A stretch of DNA of 64,000 nucleotides from Nocardia bhagyanarayanae (GCF_006716565.1 NZ_VFPG01000001.1:186001-250000); one strand, 5' to 3'; counted from the stretch's first letter, positions 7,792 through 18,576 are shown. Translations and numbers: made by a program. The notes: generated from the letters alone by a model not told the origin.

Positions 7792-8889
7792 TCAGCCGAG
7801 CAGCACCGCGTAGCCCGGCTTGATGATGTCGTCGATGATGCGCAGCCGCTCCGGGAACGGGATGAAGGCCGACTTCATCGCGTTGATGGTGAACCGCTCC
7901 AGATCGCTCCAGCCGTAGCCGAAGGTCTCCACCAGCTTCAGCATCTCCGCGCTCATCGTGGTGTCGCTCATCAGGCGGTTGTCGGTGTTCACCGTGACGC
8001 GGAAACGCAACCGGGCGAGCAGATCGAACGGATGCTTCTCCAGGGCGGGCACCGCGCCGGTCTGCACATTCGACGACGGACACAGCTCGAGCGGAATCCG
8101 CATGTCCCGCACGTAGTTCGCGACCAGACCCAGTTCGGCGTCCTCCAGCGCGCCCGGCACATGGATGTCGTCGGTGATGCGCACGCCGTGCCCGAGCCGG
8201 TCCGCGCCGCAGAACGCCAGCGCCTCGTGGATCGACGGCAGGCCGAACGCCTCGCCCGCGTGGATGGTGAAGTGCGCGCTGTTCGCCCGCATGTACTCGA
8301 ACGCGTCGAGGTGCCTGCTGGGCGGGAAGCCCGCCTCCGCGCCCGCGATGTCGAAGCCGCCGACCCCGCGGTCGCGCCAGCGCACCGTGAGCTCGGCGAT
8401 CTCCCGCGAACGCGCCGCGTGCCGCATGGCCGTGAGCAGGCAGGTGACCACGATGGAGTGGCCCGCCTCCGCGGCGGCCGCCTCGCCCTCACGGAAGCCC
8501 GCCAAGGTGTGCTCGACCACCTCGTCCATGCTCAGGCCGCGCTCCAGGTGCTGTTCGGGCGCGAAACGCACTTCCGCGTACACCACGCCGTCGGCGGCCA
8601 GGTCCTCGGCGCACTCGCGGGCCACCCGGCGCAGGCCCTCCGGTGTCTGCATGACCGCGACGGTGTGCGCGAACGTCTCCAGATAGCGCTCCAGCGAACC
8701 GCTGTCTGCGGCGTCGCGGAACCAGGCCGCCAGGGTGGCCTCGTCGGTGGCGGGTAGGTCTTCGTAACCGCAATCGGCGGCGAGCTCCAGTACCGTCGCG
8801 GGCCGCAGACCACCGTCGAGGTGATCGTGCAGCAGCGCCTTGGGAGCTTGGCGGATCGAGGCGAGGGTGAGCGGCATCGGTCCTGTCAT
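7792..8889 (-). CDS. add: Adenosine deaminase
   Basis: A zinc hydrolase converting (deoxy)adenosine to (deoxy)inosine, which the phosphorylase at 367 could then cleave. It has 365 residues from ATG 8889; an in-frame GTG at 8895 is an alternative. Visible motifs are the zinc ligands HDHLDGG (His21, His23), the catalytic HAGEA and HGVRI segments, and NTDN near the C-terminus with the zinc-binding Asp. It is the last gene of the likely cdd-deoA-add salvage cluster, 132 bases after deoA. The same order is found in M. tuberculosis (Rv3313c-Rv3315c). No strong ribosome-binding site is visible. Confidence 0.96.
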   Translation of the reverse strand: MTGPMPLTLASIRQAPKALLHDHLDGGLRPATVLELAADCGYEDLPATDEATLAAWFRDAADSGSLERYLETFAHTVAVMQTPEGLRRVARECAEDLAADGVVYAEVRFAPEQHLERGLSMDEVVEHTLAGFREGEAAAAEAGHSIVVTCLLTAMRHAARSREIAELTVRWRDRGVGGFDIAGAEAGFPPSRHLDAFEYMRANSAHFTIHAGEAFGLPSIHEALAFCGADRLGHGVRITDDIHVPGALEDAELGLVANYVRDMRIPLELCPSSNVQTGAVPALEKHPFDLLARLRFRVTVNTDNRLMSDTTMSAEMLKLVETFGYGWSDLERFTINAMKSAFIPFPERLRIIDDIIKPGYAVLLG

Positions 8890-9021
8890 GACCACACGTT
8901 AGCCGCGGCGCGCGGAATCGGCAGCGAAGTTCCGCCGTGGCAACCATCTCGTTGCCGGCGGGCCACGGGGCGGTTCACAGCGCGTCTCCGTAGCGATGCC
9001 GGGTACGGCCGGTTTCGGCGC

Positions 9022-10311
<1,290 letters not shown>

Positions 10312-10410
10312 CCGGCCAGTCTGGCACGACACTCCACCGCGCCTGGTTCCTGTCGGTGGCCTCCGATAGCCTCGCCGCATCGTCCGAAGCCGACTGCTGA
10401 CGAGCTGTCG

Positions 10411-10812
10411 CTACTGCTGCCCGGCATTCAGGTCGTCGGGGCCGAAGGCGTCGGGCAGCAGGGTGCTCAGCCGGACGGGGCCCGTGCGGTGGTCCACCAG
10501 GAGATCGCGGCCGCCGTGTTCGTAGAGGAGTTGGCGGCAGCGACCGCACGGCATCAGGATTTCGCCGCGGGAATCGCAGACCGAGACCGCCGCGAGACGC
10601 CCGCCGCCGCCCGCGAATAAGTTACCGACGAGTACGCATTCGGCGCAGAGGCCCAATCCATATGAGACATTTTCCACATTGCAACCGCTCACAATTCGAC
10701 CGTCCGAAGTGAGAGCCGCGGCGCCGACCGGGAAACGGGAGTAGGGCGCATAGGCGTTGCGCATAACTCGAATAGCATTGTCGCGCAAAACATTCCACTC
10801 GATTTCCGGCAT
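10411..10812 (-). CDS. cdd: Cytidine deaminase
   Basis: A small tetrameric zinc enzyme that turns cytidine or deoxycytidine into uridine or deoxyuridine. The 133 residues match the short cytidine deaminase family. It has the substrate motif GCNVENVSYG, the Cys-Ala-Glu catalytic site (LCAEC, with the proton-shuttle Glu) and the zinc ligands PCGRC. The ATG at 10812 is set by an excellent GGGAGG ribosome-binding site six bases upstream, which rules out longer readings. It is the first gene of the cdd-deoA-add cluster and is divergent from the succinate dehydrogenase operon. Confidence 0.97.
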   Translation of the reverse strand: MPEIEWNVLRDNAIRVMRNAYAPYSRFPVGAAALTSDGRIVSGCNVENVSYGLGLCAECVLVGNLFAGGGGRLAAVSVCDSRGEILMPCGRCRQLLYEHGGRDLLVDHRTGPVRLSTLLPDAFGPDDLNAGQQ

Positions 10813-11005
10813 CGCGAACCTCCCGCCGAACCACCGCGACGAGCCCGCGCGAGAGCCCGCGCGCACCCCATTACGCATCGACAAAGGTAAACCTAACCCA
10901 GCGGAATGTCGCGCAACGCACGGCACGCCGAATTAGTTCCGCGAAACCGAGAGGATTAGAGTCCACAACAGATCGGTTCAGGTTCCCGGCGGGCCTCGCG
11001 CACAC

Positions 11006-11036
11006 GGAGCACCGTGCTCCAGCACACTTGGAGCAC
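11006..11036. promoter_or_regulatory. Nested palindromes upstream of sdhC
   Basis: In the 314-base cdd/sdhC gap, GGAGCACCGTGCTCC (11006-11020) is a perfect 15-bp palindrome. TGCTCCA (11015-11021) also pairs with TGGAGCA (11029-11035). Three GGAGCAC half-sites in alternating orientation are therefore present 90-120 bases before sdhC. This suggests a regulator site or an RNA structure in the sdh leader. The binding protein is unknown. Confidence 0.55.
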
Positions 11037-11126
11037 AGCGCAGCAACCTGGGTATTCGCCCCCTTCACGCGGCCGGCCCGGGACCTGAGACCGGGTCCAT
11101 CAACGACGTTGGAGGCACCGCACTCT

Positions 11127-11525
11127 ATGACCACGATCGAAGCTCCGGCCCAGCCGAAGCGGAAGACGCTGTACCGAGGCGACCCCGGAATGTGGTCCTG
11201 GGCGCTGCACCGGATCACCGGTGTCACCATCTTCTTCTTCCTCTTCGTGCACGTCTTGGATACCGCCCTGGTCCGCGTCAGCCCGGAGACCTACGACGGG
11301 GCGATCGAGACCTACAAGACCCCGCTCGTCGCGCTGATGGAGATGGGCCTCGTGGTCTGCGTGCTGTTCCACGCGCTCAACGGCGTCCGCGTGATCCTCG
11401 TCGACTTCTGGTCCCAGGGCCCGCGCTACCAGCGCCAGATGCTCTGGATCGTGCTCGCGATCTGGATCCTGGTCTCGGCCGCCGGTGTCGGCCGCCAGTT
11501 CTTCTACCTGTTGACGGAGCACTGA
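11127..11525 (+). CDS. sdhC: Succinate dehydrogenase cytochrome b556 subunit
   Basis: A membrane anchor subunit of respiratory complex II. The 132 residues hold three hydrophobic segments typical of SdhC: ITGVTIFFFLFVHVL, a middle one around LMEMGLVVCVLFHAL and a C-terminal WIVLAIWILVSAAGVG. Conserved features are the HRITG motif near the quinone/heme site and the second-helix His in FHALNGVRV. The ATG at 11127 follows GGAGG at 11111-11115. It is the first gene of sdhCDAB, which is tightly spaced throughout. Possible operator palindromes lie upstream. Confidence 0.94.
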   Translation: MTTIEAPAQPKRKTLYRGDPGMWSWALHRITGVTIFFFLFVHVLDTALVRVSPETYDGAIETYKTPLVALMEMGLVVCVLFHALNGVRVILVDFWSQGPRYQRQMLWIVLAIWILVSAAGVGRQFFYLLTEH

Positions 11526-11530
11526 TAGCC

Positions 11531-11962
11531 ATGAGCGCACCTGTTCTCGGTAAGTCTTACGACCGCCCGGCCAGCCTGGATCTGCCCCGCTCGCCGCGCG
11601 CCCGCTCCAGCAACAACTTCGAGAAGTACGCGTGGCTGTTCATGCGCTTCTCCGGCCTGCTGCTGATGGTCCTGGTGCTGGGCCACATGTTCATCATGCT
11701 GATGATCGACGGCGGCGTGCAGCGACTGAACTTCGCCTTCGTCGCGGGCCGCTGGGCCTCCCCGTTCTGGCAGATCTGGGACCTCACCATGCTGTGGCTG
11801 GCCCAGCTGCACGGCGGCAACGGTCTGCGCACCGTGATCGACGACTACTCCCGCAAGGATTCGACGCGGTTCTGGCTCAAGACCCTGCTGGTGATCTCGA
11901 TGATCCTGGTCACGGGCGTCGGTACCTACGTCATCTTCACCTTCGACCCCAACATCAGTTAG
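11531..11962 (+). CDS. sdhD: Succinate dehydrogenase hydrophobic anchor subunit
   Basis: The second membrane anchor of complex II, 143 residues. It has an N-terminal soluble segment, then three predicted helices: FSGLLLMVLVLGHMFIML with the heme-region His, a middle helix around IWDLTMLWLAQLHG, and LLVISMILVTGVGTYVIF. NGLRTVIDDY is the typical SdhD motif after the second helix. It starts five bases after the sdhC stop and ends 13 bases before sdhA. The length fits mycobacterial SdhD. Confidence 0.93.
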   Translation: MSAPVLGKSYDRPASLDLPRSPRARSSNNFEKYAWLFMRFSGLLLMVLVLGHMFIMLMIDGGVQRLNFAFVAGRWASPFWQIWDLTMLWLAQLHGGNGLRTVIDDYSRKDSTRFWLKTLLVISMILVTGVGTYVIFTFDPNIS

Positions 11963-11975
11963 GAACAGGCCCTCG

Positions 11976-13745
11976 ATGAGTGAATCGCGACCGATTCAGG
12001 AACACCGCTACGACGTCGTCATCGTCGGTGCCGGTGGCGCGGGCATGCGCGCGGCGATCGAGGCCGGTCCCCGGGTCCGCACCGCCGTGCTGACCAAGCT
12101 GTACCCGACCCGTAGCCACACCGGCGCGGCCCAGGGCGGCATGTGCGCCGCGCTGGCCAACGTCGAAGAGGACAACTGGGAGTGGCACACCTTCGACACC
12201 GTCAAGGGTGGTGACTACCTGGTCGACCAGGACGCCGCGGAGATCATGGCCAAGGAGGCCATCGACGCGGTGATGGACCTCGAGAAGATGGGTCTGCCGT
12301 TCAACCGGACCCCCGAGGGCAAGATCGACCAGCGCCGCTTCGGCGGCCACACCCGCGATCACGGCAAGGCCCCGGTCCGCCGCGCGTGCTACGCCGCCGA
12401 CCGCACCGGCCACATGATCCTGCAGACGCTGTACCAGAACTGCGTCAAGCACGACGTGGAGTTCTTCAACGAGTTCTACGTGCTCGACCTGGTGCTCACC
12501 GAGACCGACCGCGGTCCGGTCGCCACCGGTGTGGTCGCCTACGAGCTGGCCACCGGCGAGCTGCACGTCTTCCACGCCAAGTCGATCGTGTTCGCCACCG
12601 GCGGCTCGGGCCGGATGTACAAGACCACCTCGAACGCGCACACGCTGACCGGCGACGGCATGGCGATCGTGTTCCGCAAGGGCCTGCCGCTGGAGGACAT
12701 GGAGTTCCACCAGTTCCACCCGACAGGCCTGGCCGGTCTCGGCATCCTGATCTCGGAAGCGGTCCGCGGCGAGGGCGGCATCCTGCGCAATGCCTCCGGC
12801 GAGCGGTTCATGGAGCGCTACGCCCCCACCATCAAGGACCTCGCGCCGCGCGACATCGTCGCCCGCTCGATGGTGCTCGAGGTGCTCGAAGGCCGCGGCG
12901 CGGGTCCGAACAAGGACTACGTGCTCATCGACGTGACCCACCTCGGCGAGGACGTGCTCGAGGAGAAGCTGCCCGACATCACCGAGTTCTCCCGCACCTA
13001 CCTGGGTGTGGACCCGGTGAAGGAGCCGGTGCCGGTCATGCCGACCTGTCACTACGTGATGGGCGGTATCCCGACCCGGATCCGCGGCGAGGTGCTGCGC
13101 AACAACACCGACATCGTGCCGGGCCTCTACGCGGCGGGCGAGTGCGCGTGCGTCTCGGTGCACGGCTCCAACCGCCTCGGCACCAACTCGCTGCTCGACA
13201 TCAACGTGTTCGGCCGCCGCGCGGGCATCGCCGCCGCGGAGTACGCCCAGCGCACGGAGTTCGTCGACATGCCGGAGAAGCCGGCGCAGATGGTCACCGA
13301 CTGGCTGGCCATGCTGCTGTCGGAGCACGGTGACGAGCGGGTCGCCGACATCCGCACCGAGCTGCAGTACACGATGGACATGAACGCCGCCGTGTTCCGC
13401 ACCGAGGACACCCTCAAGCAGGCCCTCACCGACATCCACGCGCTCAAGGAGCGGTACGCGCGGATCTCCGTGCAGGACAAGGGCAAGCGGTACAACAGCG
13501 ACCTGCTGGAGGCCGTCGAGCTCGGCTTTCTGCTCGAGCTGGCCGAGGTCACCGTCGTCGGCGCGCTGAACAGGAAGGAATCGCGCGGCGGCCACGCACG
13601 CGAGGACTACCCGGACCGCGACGACGTGAACTTCATGCGGCACACGATGGCCTACAAGGAGAGCCCCGAGCTCATCTCCGACATCCGCCTCGACTTCAAG
13701 CCGGTGGTGCAGACCCGTTACGAGCCGATGGAGCGTAAGTACTGA
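11976..13745 (+). CDS. sdhA: Succinate dehydrogenase flavoprotein subunit
   Basis: The catalytic FAD subunit of complex II, which oxidises succinate to fumarate. It has 589 residues. The dinucleotide-binding VGAGGAG is at 17-23, and SHTGAAQGG holds His48, the expected covalent FAD attachment site. FHPTG and GGEGG-like EGGILRN are substrate-site segments, and MPTCHYVMGGI with HGSNRLGTNSLLDI marks the C-terminal FAD part. It sits between sdhD and sdhB, and its stop overlaps the sdhB ATG by one base. It is complete and family length. Confidence 0.98.
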   Translation: MSESRPIQEHRYDVVIVGAGGAGMRAAIEAGPRVRTAVLTKLYPTRSHTGAAQGGMCAALANVEEDNWEWHTFDTVKGGDYLVDQDAAEIMAKEAIDAVMDLEKMGLPFNRTPEGKIDQRRFGGHTRDHGKAPVRRACYAADRTGHMILQTLYQNCVKHDVEFFNEFYVLDLVLTETDRGPVATGVVAYELATGELHVFHAKSIVFATGGSGRMYKTTSNAHTLTGDGMAIVFRKGLPLEDMEFHQFHPTGLAGLGILISEAVRGEGGILRNASGERFMERYAPTIKDLAPRDIVARSMVLEVLEGRGAGPNKDYVLIDVTHLGEDVLEEKLPDITEFSRTYLGVDPVKEPVPVMPTCHYVMGGIPTRIRGEVLRNNTDIVPGLYAAGECACVSVHGSNRLGTNSLLDINVFGRRAGIAAAEYAQRTEFVDMPEKPAQMVTDWLAMLLSEHGDERVADIRTELQYTMDMNAAVFRTEDTLKQALTDIHALKERYARISVQDKGKRYNSDLLEAVELGFLLELAEVTVVGALNRKESRGGHAREDYPDRDDVNFMRHTMAYKESPELISDIRLDFKPVVQTRYEPMERKY

Positions 13746-14518
13746 TGACTGCTGTTGCCGAAGCCCCCTCTTCGCAGAAGCCCGCTCCGGTCCCCGACGG
13801 CTCGGTGATGATCACCGTCAAGGTGGCCAGGTTCAACCCGGAGGACGACAAGGGCGCGCACTGGGAGTCCTTCCAGGTGCCGGTCCTGCCGACCGACCGC
13901 TTCCTGAACGTGCTCATCTACATCAAGTCCTACCTGGACGGCACGCTCACCTTCCGCCGCTCGTGCGCGCACGGCGTCTGCGGTTCGGACGCGATGCGGA
14001 TCAACGGCGTGAACCGGCTCGCCTGCAAGGTGCTGATGAAGGACATGCTGCCCAAGGGCGGCAAGTCGCTCACCGTCACCGTCGAGCCGATCCGCGGCCT
14101 GCCCGTGGAGAAGGACCTCGTCGTCGACATGGAGCCGTTCTTCGACGCGTTCCGCGCGGTGAAGCCCTACCTGATCACCACGGGTAACGAGCCCACCCGC
14201 GAGCGCATCCAGAGCCAGGCCGACCGCGCCCGGTTCGACGACACCACCAAGTGCATCCTGTGCGCCTGCTGCACCACCTCCTGCCCCGTGTACTGGAGCG
14301 ACGGCAGCTACTTCGGCCCGGCCGCGATCGTGAACGCCCACCGCTTCATCTTCGACAGCCGTGACGAAGGCGCCCGCGAACGCCTCGACATCCTCAACGA
14401 CGTCGAAGGCGTGTGGCGCTGCCGCACCACCTTCAACTGCACCGACGCCTGCCCCCGCGGCATCGAGGTCACCAAGGCCATCCAGGAAGTCAAGCGAGCC
14501 CTCCTCTTCACCCGCTGA
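13745..14518 (+). CDS. sdhB: Succinate dehydrogenase iron-sulfur subunit
   Basis: Carries electrons from FAD to quinone through three Fe-S clusters; 257 residues. The 2Fe-2S site is RRSCAHGVCGSD with Cys74, Cys79, the Asp that replaces the third Cys as in E. coli, and Cys94. The 4Fe-4S site is CILCACCTTSCP, and the 3Fe-4S site is FNCTDACPRGIEV. The start overlaps the sdhA stop (TGATG). A strong hairpin terminator follows 26 bases after the stop. Confidence 0.98.
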   Translation: MTAVAEAPSSQKPAPVPDGSVMITVKVARFNPEDDKGAHWESFQVPVLPTDRFLNVLIYIKSYLDGTLTFRRSCAHGVCGSDAMRINGVNRLACKVLMKDMLPKGGKSLTVTVEPIRGLPVEKDLVVDMEPFFDAFRAVKPYLITTGNEPTRERIQSQADRARFDDTTKCILCACCTTSCPVYWSDGSYFGPAAIVNAHRFIFDSRDEGARERLDILNDVEGVWRCRTTFNCTDACPRGIEVTKAIQEVKRALLFTR

Positions 14519-14544
14519 CCTCCGGATCCCCCGGCCGAACGACA

Positions 14545-14579
14545 AAGGCCGCCACCATCCCAAAGATGGTGGCGGCCTT
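14545..14579. terminator. Bidirectional hairpin terminator
   Basis: AAGGCCGCCACCATC and GATGGTGGCGGCCTT form a perfect 15-bp stem with a five-base loop, between the convergent sdhB and radC genes. There is no long T tract, as is common in actinobacteria. Confidence 0.85.
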
Positions 14580-14638
14580 CGCCGTTCCTGGCGGCGCAGA
14601 GTCCGCCTCGGCGAGTGACAGCCGCTCGGGCCTGTCGC

Positions 14639-15322
14639 TCATTCGCGGCCGAGGGGCAGTGGGGTCGCGCAGGACCAATGTTCGCCCGCGAGGACCACGT
14701 GGTCGAGGAAGCGGAGGCCTACGGTGCGGGCGGCTTCGATGAGGGCGGTGGTGGTACGGCGGTCGTCGAGGCTGGGGGTGGCGGTGCCGGAGGGGTGGTT
14801 GTGGACGAGGGCGAAGGCGCGGCCGTCGTGGCGCAGCACGGTGTTGAGGATCTCGCGGATCGGGACGGCGACCCGATCGACCGCGCCTTCGGCGACGAAC
14901 ACCTTCTGCCGCAAGCGGTTCTGGGTGTCGCAGACCAGCACGAGGACCCGTTCCACGCGGACACCGTCGAACAGCGGGCGGGCGATGCGGACGACGTCGA
15001 AGGCGCTCTCCAACTGTGGCGCGGCCTCGGGTTCGGCGCGCGCCCTGCTGCCGAGCTGGAAGGCGGCGATGATCGCGGCGGCCTTGGCCACCCCGACCCC
15101 CGCTCTGCGGAACAGTTCCTCGGGCCGGGCCGCGGCCAGACCCGGGATGCCGCCGTATTCGGCAAGGAGCTCGGCGGCCAATTCCAGCGCGCTCTCGCCC
15201 CGGCGACCCTGACCGAGCAGCAGGGCGAGCAACTCGCTGTCGCTGAGCGCGTGCGGGCCGAGCGCGAGCAGTCGCTCGCGCGGGCGTTGGCCGAAGGGCA
15301 GGTTGGCGATCGGTACCGACAT
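14639..15322 (-). CDS. radC: RadC family JAB/MPN-domain protein
   Basis: A 227-residue protein. An N-terminal helix-hairpin-helix part (residues about 10-100: LSDSELLALLLG, GVGVAKAAAI) is followed by an MPN/JAB metalloprotease-like domain with the JAMM motif ALVHNHPSGTATPSLDD. The family was named for DNA repair, but E. coli radC mutants have no clear repair defect, so the biochemical role is open. The ATG at 15322 has a good GGGGGA ribosome-binding site six bases upstream. It stands alone between two unrelated transcription units and shares a terminator with sdhB. Confidence 0.93.
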   Translation of the reverse strand: MSVPIANLPFGQRPRERLLALGPHALSDSELLALLLGQGRRGESALELAAELLAEYGGIPGLAAARPEELFRRAGVGVAKAAAIIAAFQLGSRARAEPEAAPQLESAFDVVRIARPLFDGVRVERVLVLVCDTQNRLRQKVFVAEGAVDRVAVPIREILNTVLRHDGRAFALVHNHPSGTATPSLDDRRTTTALIEAARTVGLRFLDHVVLAGEHWSCATPLPLGRE

Positions 15323-15431
15323 CACAGTCCCCCTCGAATGCGTTGGAGAGTTCGGATTGTGCCAGCGGCCACCGACAGGTCGGGTGGGCGCGCGGATCGG
15401 GCAGAATGAGGGAACGAACCGAGGGGGGCGA

Positions 15432-16976
15432 ATGTCCGGTTGGCGCGAGAACTCCAAGAATTCGGCGGCCCACGGCCGCAAAGGCGCGGCGCGGGCCGTG
15501 CGCGCACTGAGCGCGACCGCGCTGCTGACGCTCGCGGCCTGCGGCGGCTCCGGCACCGCGGCGAGCCCGGACCTCGGCAGGTACTACGACCAGCGCGTCG
15601 AATGGGGTTCCTGCGCGGACTTCCCGCTCGGCGCCGAGCTGACCGCGGGCGGCCTCGAGTGCGCACGGGTGACCGTCCCGCTCGACTACGCCGAGCCGAG
15701 CGGCGCCACGGCCTCGATCGCCATCTCCCGCCTGCCTGCCCGCGGCGAGCGGGTCGCCTCCCTGCTCACCAACCCGGGCGGCCCCGGTTCACCCGGACTG
15801 GTGATGCCGCTGATGTTCGCGAAAAGCGACGTGGCGCAACGCTTCGACGTGATCGGCATCGACGTGCGCGGCCTCGGCGCCTCCACTCCGAAGGTGGTCT
15901 GCCTGACGCCGGAGGAGTACCGAGCGGAGCGCAACGAACTCGACGTCGACTATTCGGCCGAGGGCATCGCGCAGACCGAGCGCGAACACCGCGACTACGT
16001 CGAGAAATGCGTGCGGCGCACGGGAACCGACGTGCTGGCCAACGTCGGAACCCGCGACGTGGCACGGGATTTCGACGTGATCAGATCGGCGCTCGGCGAC
16101 GAGAAGCTGACCTACTACGGCGGCTCCTACGGCACCCGCCTCGGCTCCACCTTCGCCGAGATGTTCCCCGAGCGCGTCCGCGCCATGGTCTTGGACGGCG
16201 GCGTCGACCCCGCCACCGACATGGTCGACACGGTGGTCTTCTCGCGCGGCTTCCAGCAGGCCTTCGACGCCTACGCCGCCGACTGCGCGAAGGCGCCGGA
16301 CTGCCCGCTCGGCACCGACCCGGCCCGCGCCACCGCGGCCTTCCACGCCCTCGTCCTCCCGCTGATCGACCGACCGGCTGCCACCGCCGACCCGCGCGGC
16401 CTCGGCTACCGCGACGCGCTCAGCGCGGTGGCCAATTCGCTGTACAACCCGGCGGGCTGGCCCGGGATCACCACGGGTCTGCAAGAGCTGGCCGGCGGCC
16501 GCGGTGACGCCCTGCTGGCGTTCGCGGACGTCATGGCGAGCCCGAGCATCGTCGAGCGGGATTTGCAGCAGGCGGTGTTCTGCCTCGAGGAGAAGCGCCT
16601 GACCGATCGCACCGAGGCCGCCGCACTGGACCGCCGAACCCGCGCCGCCGCACCGATATTCGACGACGGACGCGCCACCGGCCAAGCCCCGCTCGGCGTC
16701 TGCGCGTTCTGGCCGGTGCCGACGAATGCCCAGCCGCACGTCCCCTCGGTACCGAACCTGCCGAAGGTCGTGGTCGTCTCCGTCACCGGTGATCCGGCCA
16801 CCCCGCACGAGGGCGGGAAGAACCTGGCTCGCGCGCTCGGCGCGTCCCTGATCACCTACGAGGGCGTGCAGCACGGCGCCGTCAACCAGGGTGTGGCCTG
16901 CGTCGACGAGCCGGTGTTGCGCTACCTGGTCGATCTCACCCCACCGCCCGAAGGACTGGTCTGCCGGTCGGCCTGA
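15432..16976 (+). CDS. Alpha/beta-hydrolase lipoprotein, tripeptidyl aminopeptidase/Hip1 type
   Basis: A predicted cell-surface serine protease of 514 residues. The N-terminus is a lipoprotein signal with lipobox LAAC and modified Cys37. NPGGPG (114-119) forms the oxyanion region and GGSYGTRLG gives the nucleophile Ser232. A C-terminal TAP-like part holds the likely Asp (TGDPATP) and His (VQHG). Related proteins are Streptomyces SlpD/SlpE and M. tuberculosis Hip1 (CaeA). The ATG at 15432 follows a run of six Gs. The next gene is a paralogue with the same layout, so this is a tandem duplication. The natural substrate is not known. Confidence 0.9.
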   Translation: MSGWRENSKNSAAHGRKGAARAVRALSATALLTLAACGGSGTAASPDLGRYYDQRVEWGSCADFPLGAELTAGGLECARVTVPLDYAEPSGATASIAISRLPARGERVASLLTNPGGPGSPGLVMPLMFAKSDVAQRFDVIGIDVRGLGASTPKVVCLTPEEYRAERNELDVDYSAEGIAQTEREHRDYVEKCVRRTGTDVLANVGTRDVARDFDVIRSALGDEKLTYYGGSYGTRLGSTFAEMFPERVRAMVLDGGVDPATDMVDTVVFSRGFQQAFDAYAADCAKAPDCPLGTDPARATAAFHALVLPLIDRPAATADPRGLGYRDALSAVANSLYNPAGWPGITTGLQELAGGRGDALLAFADVMASPSIVERDLQQAVFCLEEKRLTDRTEAAALDRRTRAAAPIFDDGRATGQAPLGVCAFWPVPTNAQPHVPSVPNLPKVVVVSVTGDPATPHEGGKNLARALGASLITYEGVQHGAVNQGVACVDEPVLRYLVDLTPPPEGLVCRSA

Positions 16977-17052
16977 GCGGGTCCCAGCAGGCGCGACAAC
17001 CGCCGGTTCGGGCACACTGTTCGGCGAACCGGTATCCGGGGGAAGGCGAATA

Positions 17053-18576
17053 GTGCGAAGGCGCAGGACAATTCAGAGAGCGGCGCGGTCGTGGTTTCCG
17101 CGCGCGGCGCTGGCGGCGCTGCTGCTCACCACGGCGGCGTGCGCGGACGACGAACCGCTCGCCGCACCGGCTCCGACCCTGGAACCTTTCCTCCGCCAGA
17201 CCCTCACCTGGGAGTCCTGCGAGAACTATCCCGGCGGCGCGGGGCTTTCCGCCGAGGGCATCGAATGCGCGCGGGTGATGGTTCCGCTGGACTACGCCGA
17301 TCCCATGGGCGAGACCGCCCGTATCGCCATCTCCCGGCTGCGGGCGCGCGGCGAACGCGTCGCCGCGATACTCACCAACCCGGGCGGCCCGGGCGGACCC
17401 GGCCTGGACATGCCGAAGATGCTGGCGAAAACGCCGCTGGCCGAACGCTTCGACGTGATCGGCATGGATGTGCGCGGCCTCGGCGCCTCGACGCCGCTGG
17501 TGCGCTGCCCGTCCGCGGAGGAGACGCGGACGGAGCAGTTGCTCCTCGGGGTCGGCCATACCCGCGGCGAGGTCGACCAACTGGAAGAGGAGGTGGAAGA
17601 CTTCGCCGTCTCGTGCGCGGAGGGTTCGGGCCCGAAGCTGCTTTCCCATGTCGGGACCGTCGATGTGGCAAGGGATCTCGATGTGATCAGGACGGTGCTC
17701 GGCGAGCAGAAACTGACGTACTTCGGTGGTTCCTACGGCACCCGCCTCGGTTCCACCTTCGCCGAGATGTTCCCGGACCGGGTCCGGGCGATGGTGCTGG
17801 ACGGTCCCCTCGATCCGGCGGCCGACATGAGTGATCCGGTGGCCGACGCCGCCGCGTTCCAGCGGGCCTTCGAGGCCTACGCGGCGGACTGCGCGACGGC
17901 ACCCGACTGTCCGCTCGGCACCGACCCACGGCAGGCCACCGAGGTCTACCGGAAGCTGACTCTGCCGCTGATCCGCCACCCCGCGGCCACCACGGATCAG
18001 CGCGGAGTGGACTTCTTCGACGCGGTCGACGGGGTGGTCGCCTCGATGTACAGTCCGAAACTCTGGCCGGACCTCACCGCAGCCCTCGCCGAGCTGAGCC
18101 GGGGCCGTGGCGACGCGCTCCAGGCGATCACCACCGGCCATTCCGATTCGGTCGGGCTGGGCGTGCACTTGGCGGTGAAGTGCCTCGAGGAGGTCAGAGT
18201 GACCGACCGGGCACAAGTAACCCAGCAGGAACGCCGAATCCGCGAGGTCGCGCCCATTTTCGACAGCGGACTGCCCATCACCGAGTCGCCCTTGGGCGTC
18301 TGTGCGTTCTGGCCGGTGCCGCCGAATTGGCAGCCGCATCCGCCGGTGATCACGGGCCTGCCGACAGTGGTCGTCGTGGCGGCCACCGGCGATCCTGCGA
18401 CGCCGTACGAGCGCGGCGTGCGGCTGGCCGAGGCCCTCGACGCACGACTGATCACCTACGCGGCCACGCAGCATGGCGTCGCGTTCAAGGGCGTGCCCTG
18501 CGTGGACGAGCCGGTCATGAAATACCTGATCGAACTCGTTCCACCACCGGACACCCGCTGCGCACAACAGCGATAG
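17053..18576 (+). CDS. Alpha/beta-hydrolase lipoprotein, paralogue of the preceding gene
   Basis: 507 residues with the same plan as the upstream protein: Arg-rich N-terminus, lipobox LTTAAC with Cys30, NPGGPG (109-114), nucleophile Ser227 in GGSYGTRLG, and a C-terminal TAP domain with TGDPATP and TQHG. Many segments are identical between the two copies (for example FAEMFP, DCPLGTDP and PLGVCAFWPVP), so this is a tandem duplication that has since diverged. The start is GTG 17053 after GGGGGAAGG. The 76-base gap suggests co-transcription. It is expected to be a membrane-anchored extracytoplasmic peptidase. Confidence 0.9.
   Translation: MRRRRTIQRAARSWFPRAALAALLLTTAACADDEPLAAPAPTLEPFLRQTLTWESCENYPGGAGLSAEGIECARVMVPLDYADPMGETARIAISRLRARGERVAAILTNPGGPGGPGLDMPKMLAKTPLAERFDVIGMDVRGLGASTPLVRCPSAEETRTEQLLLGVGHTRGEVDQLEEEVEDFAVSCAEGSGPKLLSHVGTVDVARDLDVIRTVLGEQKLTYFGGSYGTRLGSTFAEMFPDRVRAMVLDGPLDPAADMSDPVADAAAFQRAFEAYAADCATAPDCPLGTDPRQATEVYRKLTLPLIRHPAATTDQRGVDFFDAVDGVVASMYSPKLWPDLTAALAELSRGRGDALQAITTGHSDSVGLGVHLAVKCLEEVRVTDRAQVTQQERRIREVAPIFDSGLPITESPLGVCAFWPVPPNWQPHPPVITGLPTVVVVAATGDPATPYERGVRLAEALDARLITYAATQHGVAFKGVPCVDEPVMKYLIELVPPPDTRCAQQR

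Noticed and set aside
10885..10894. IdeR/DtxR-type iron box between cdd and sdhC
   Set aside because: Only AGGT/ACCT half-sites match, with the wrong spacing compared with the 19-bp iron-box consensus.
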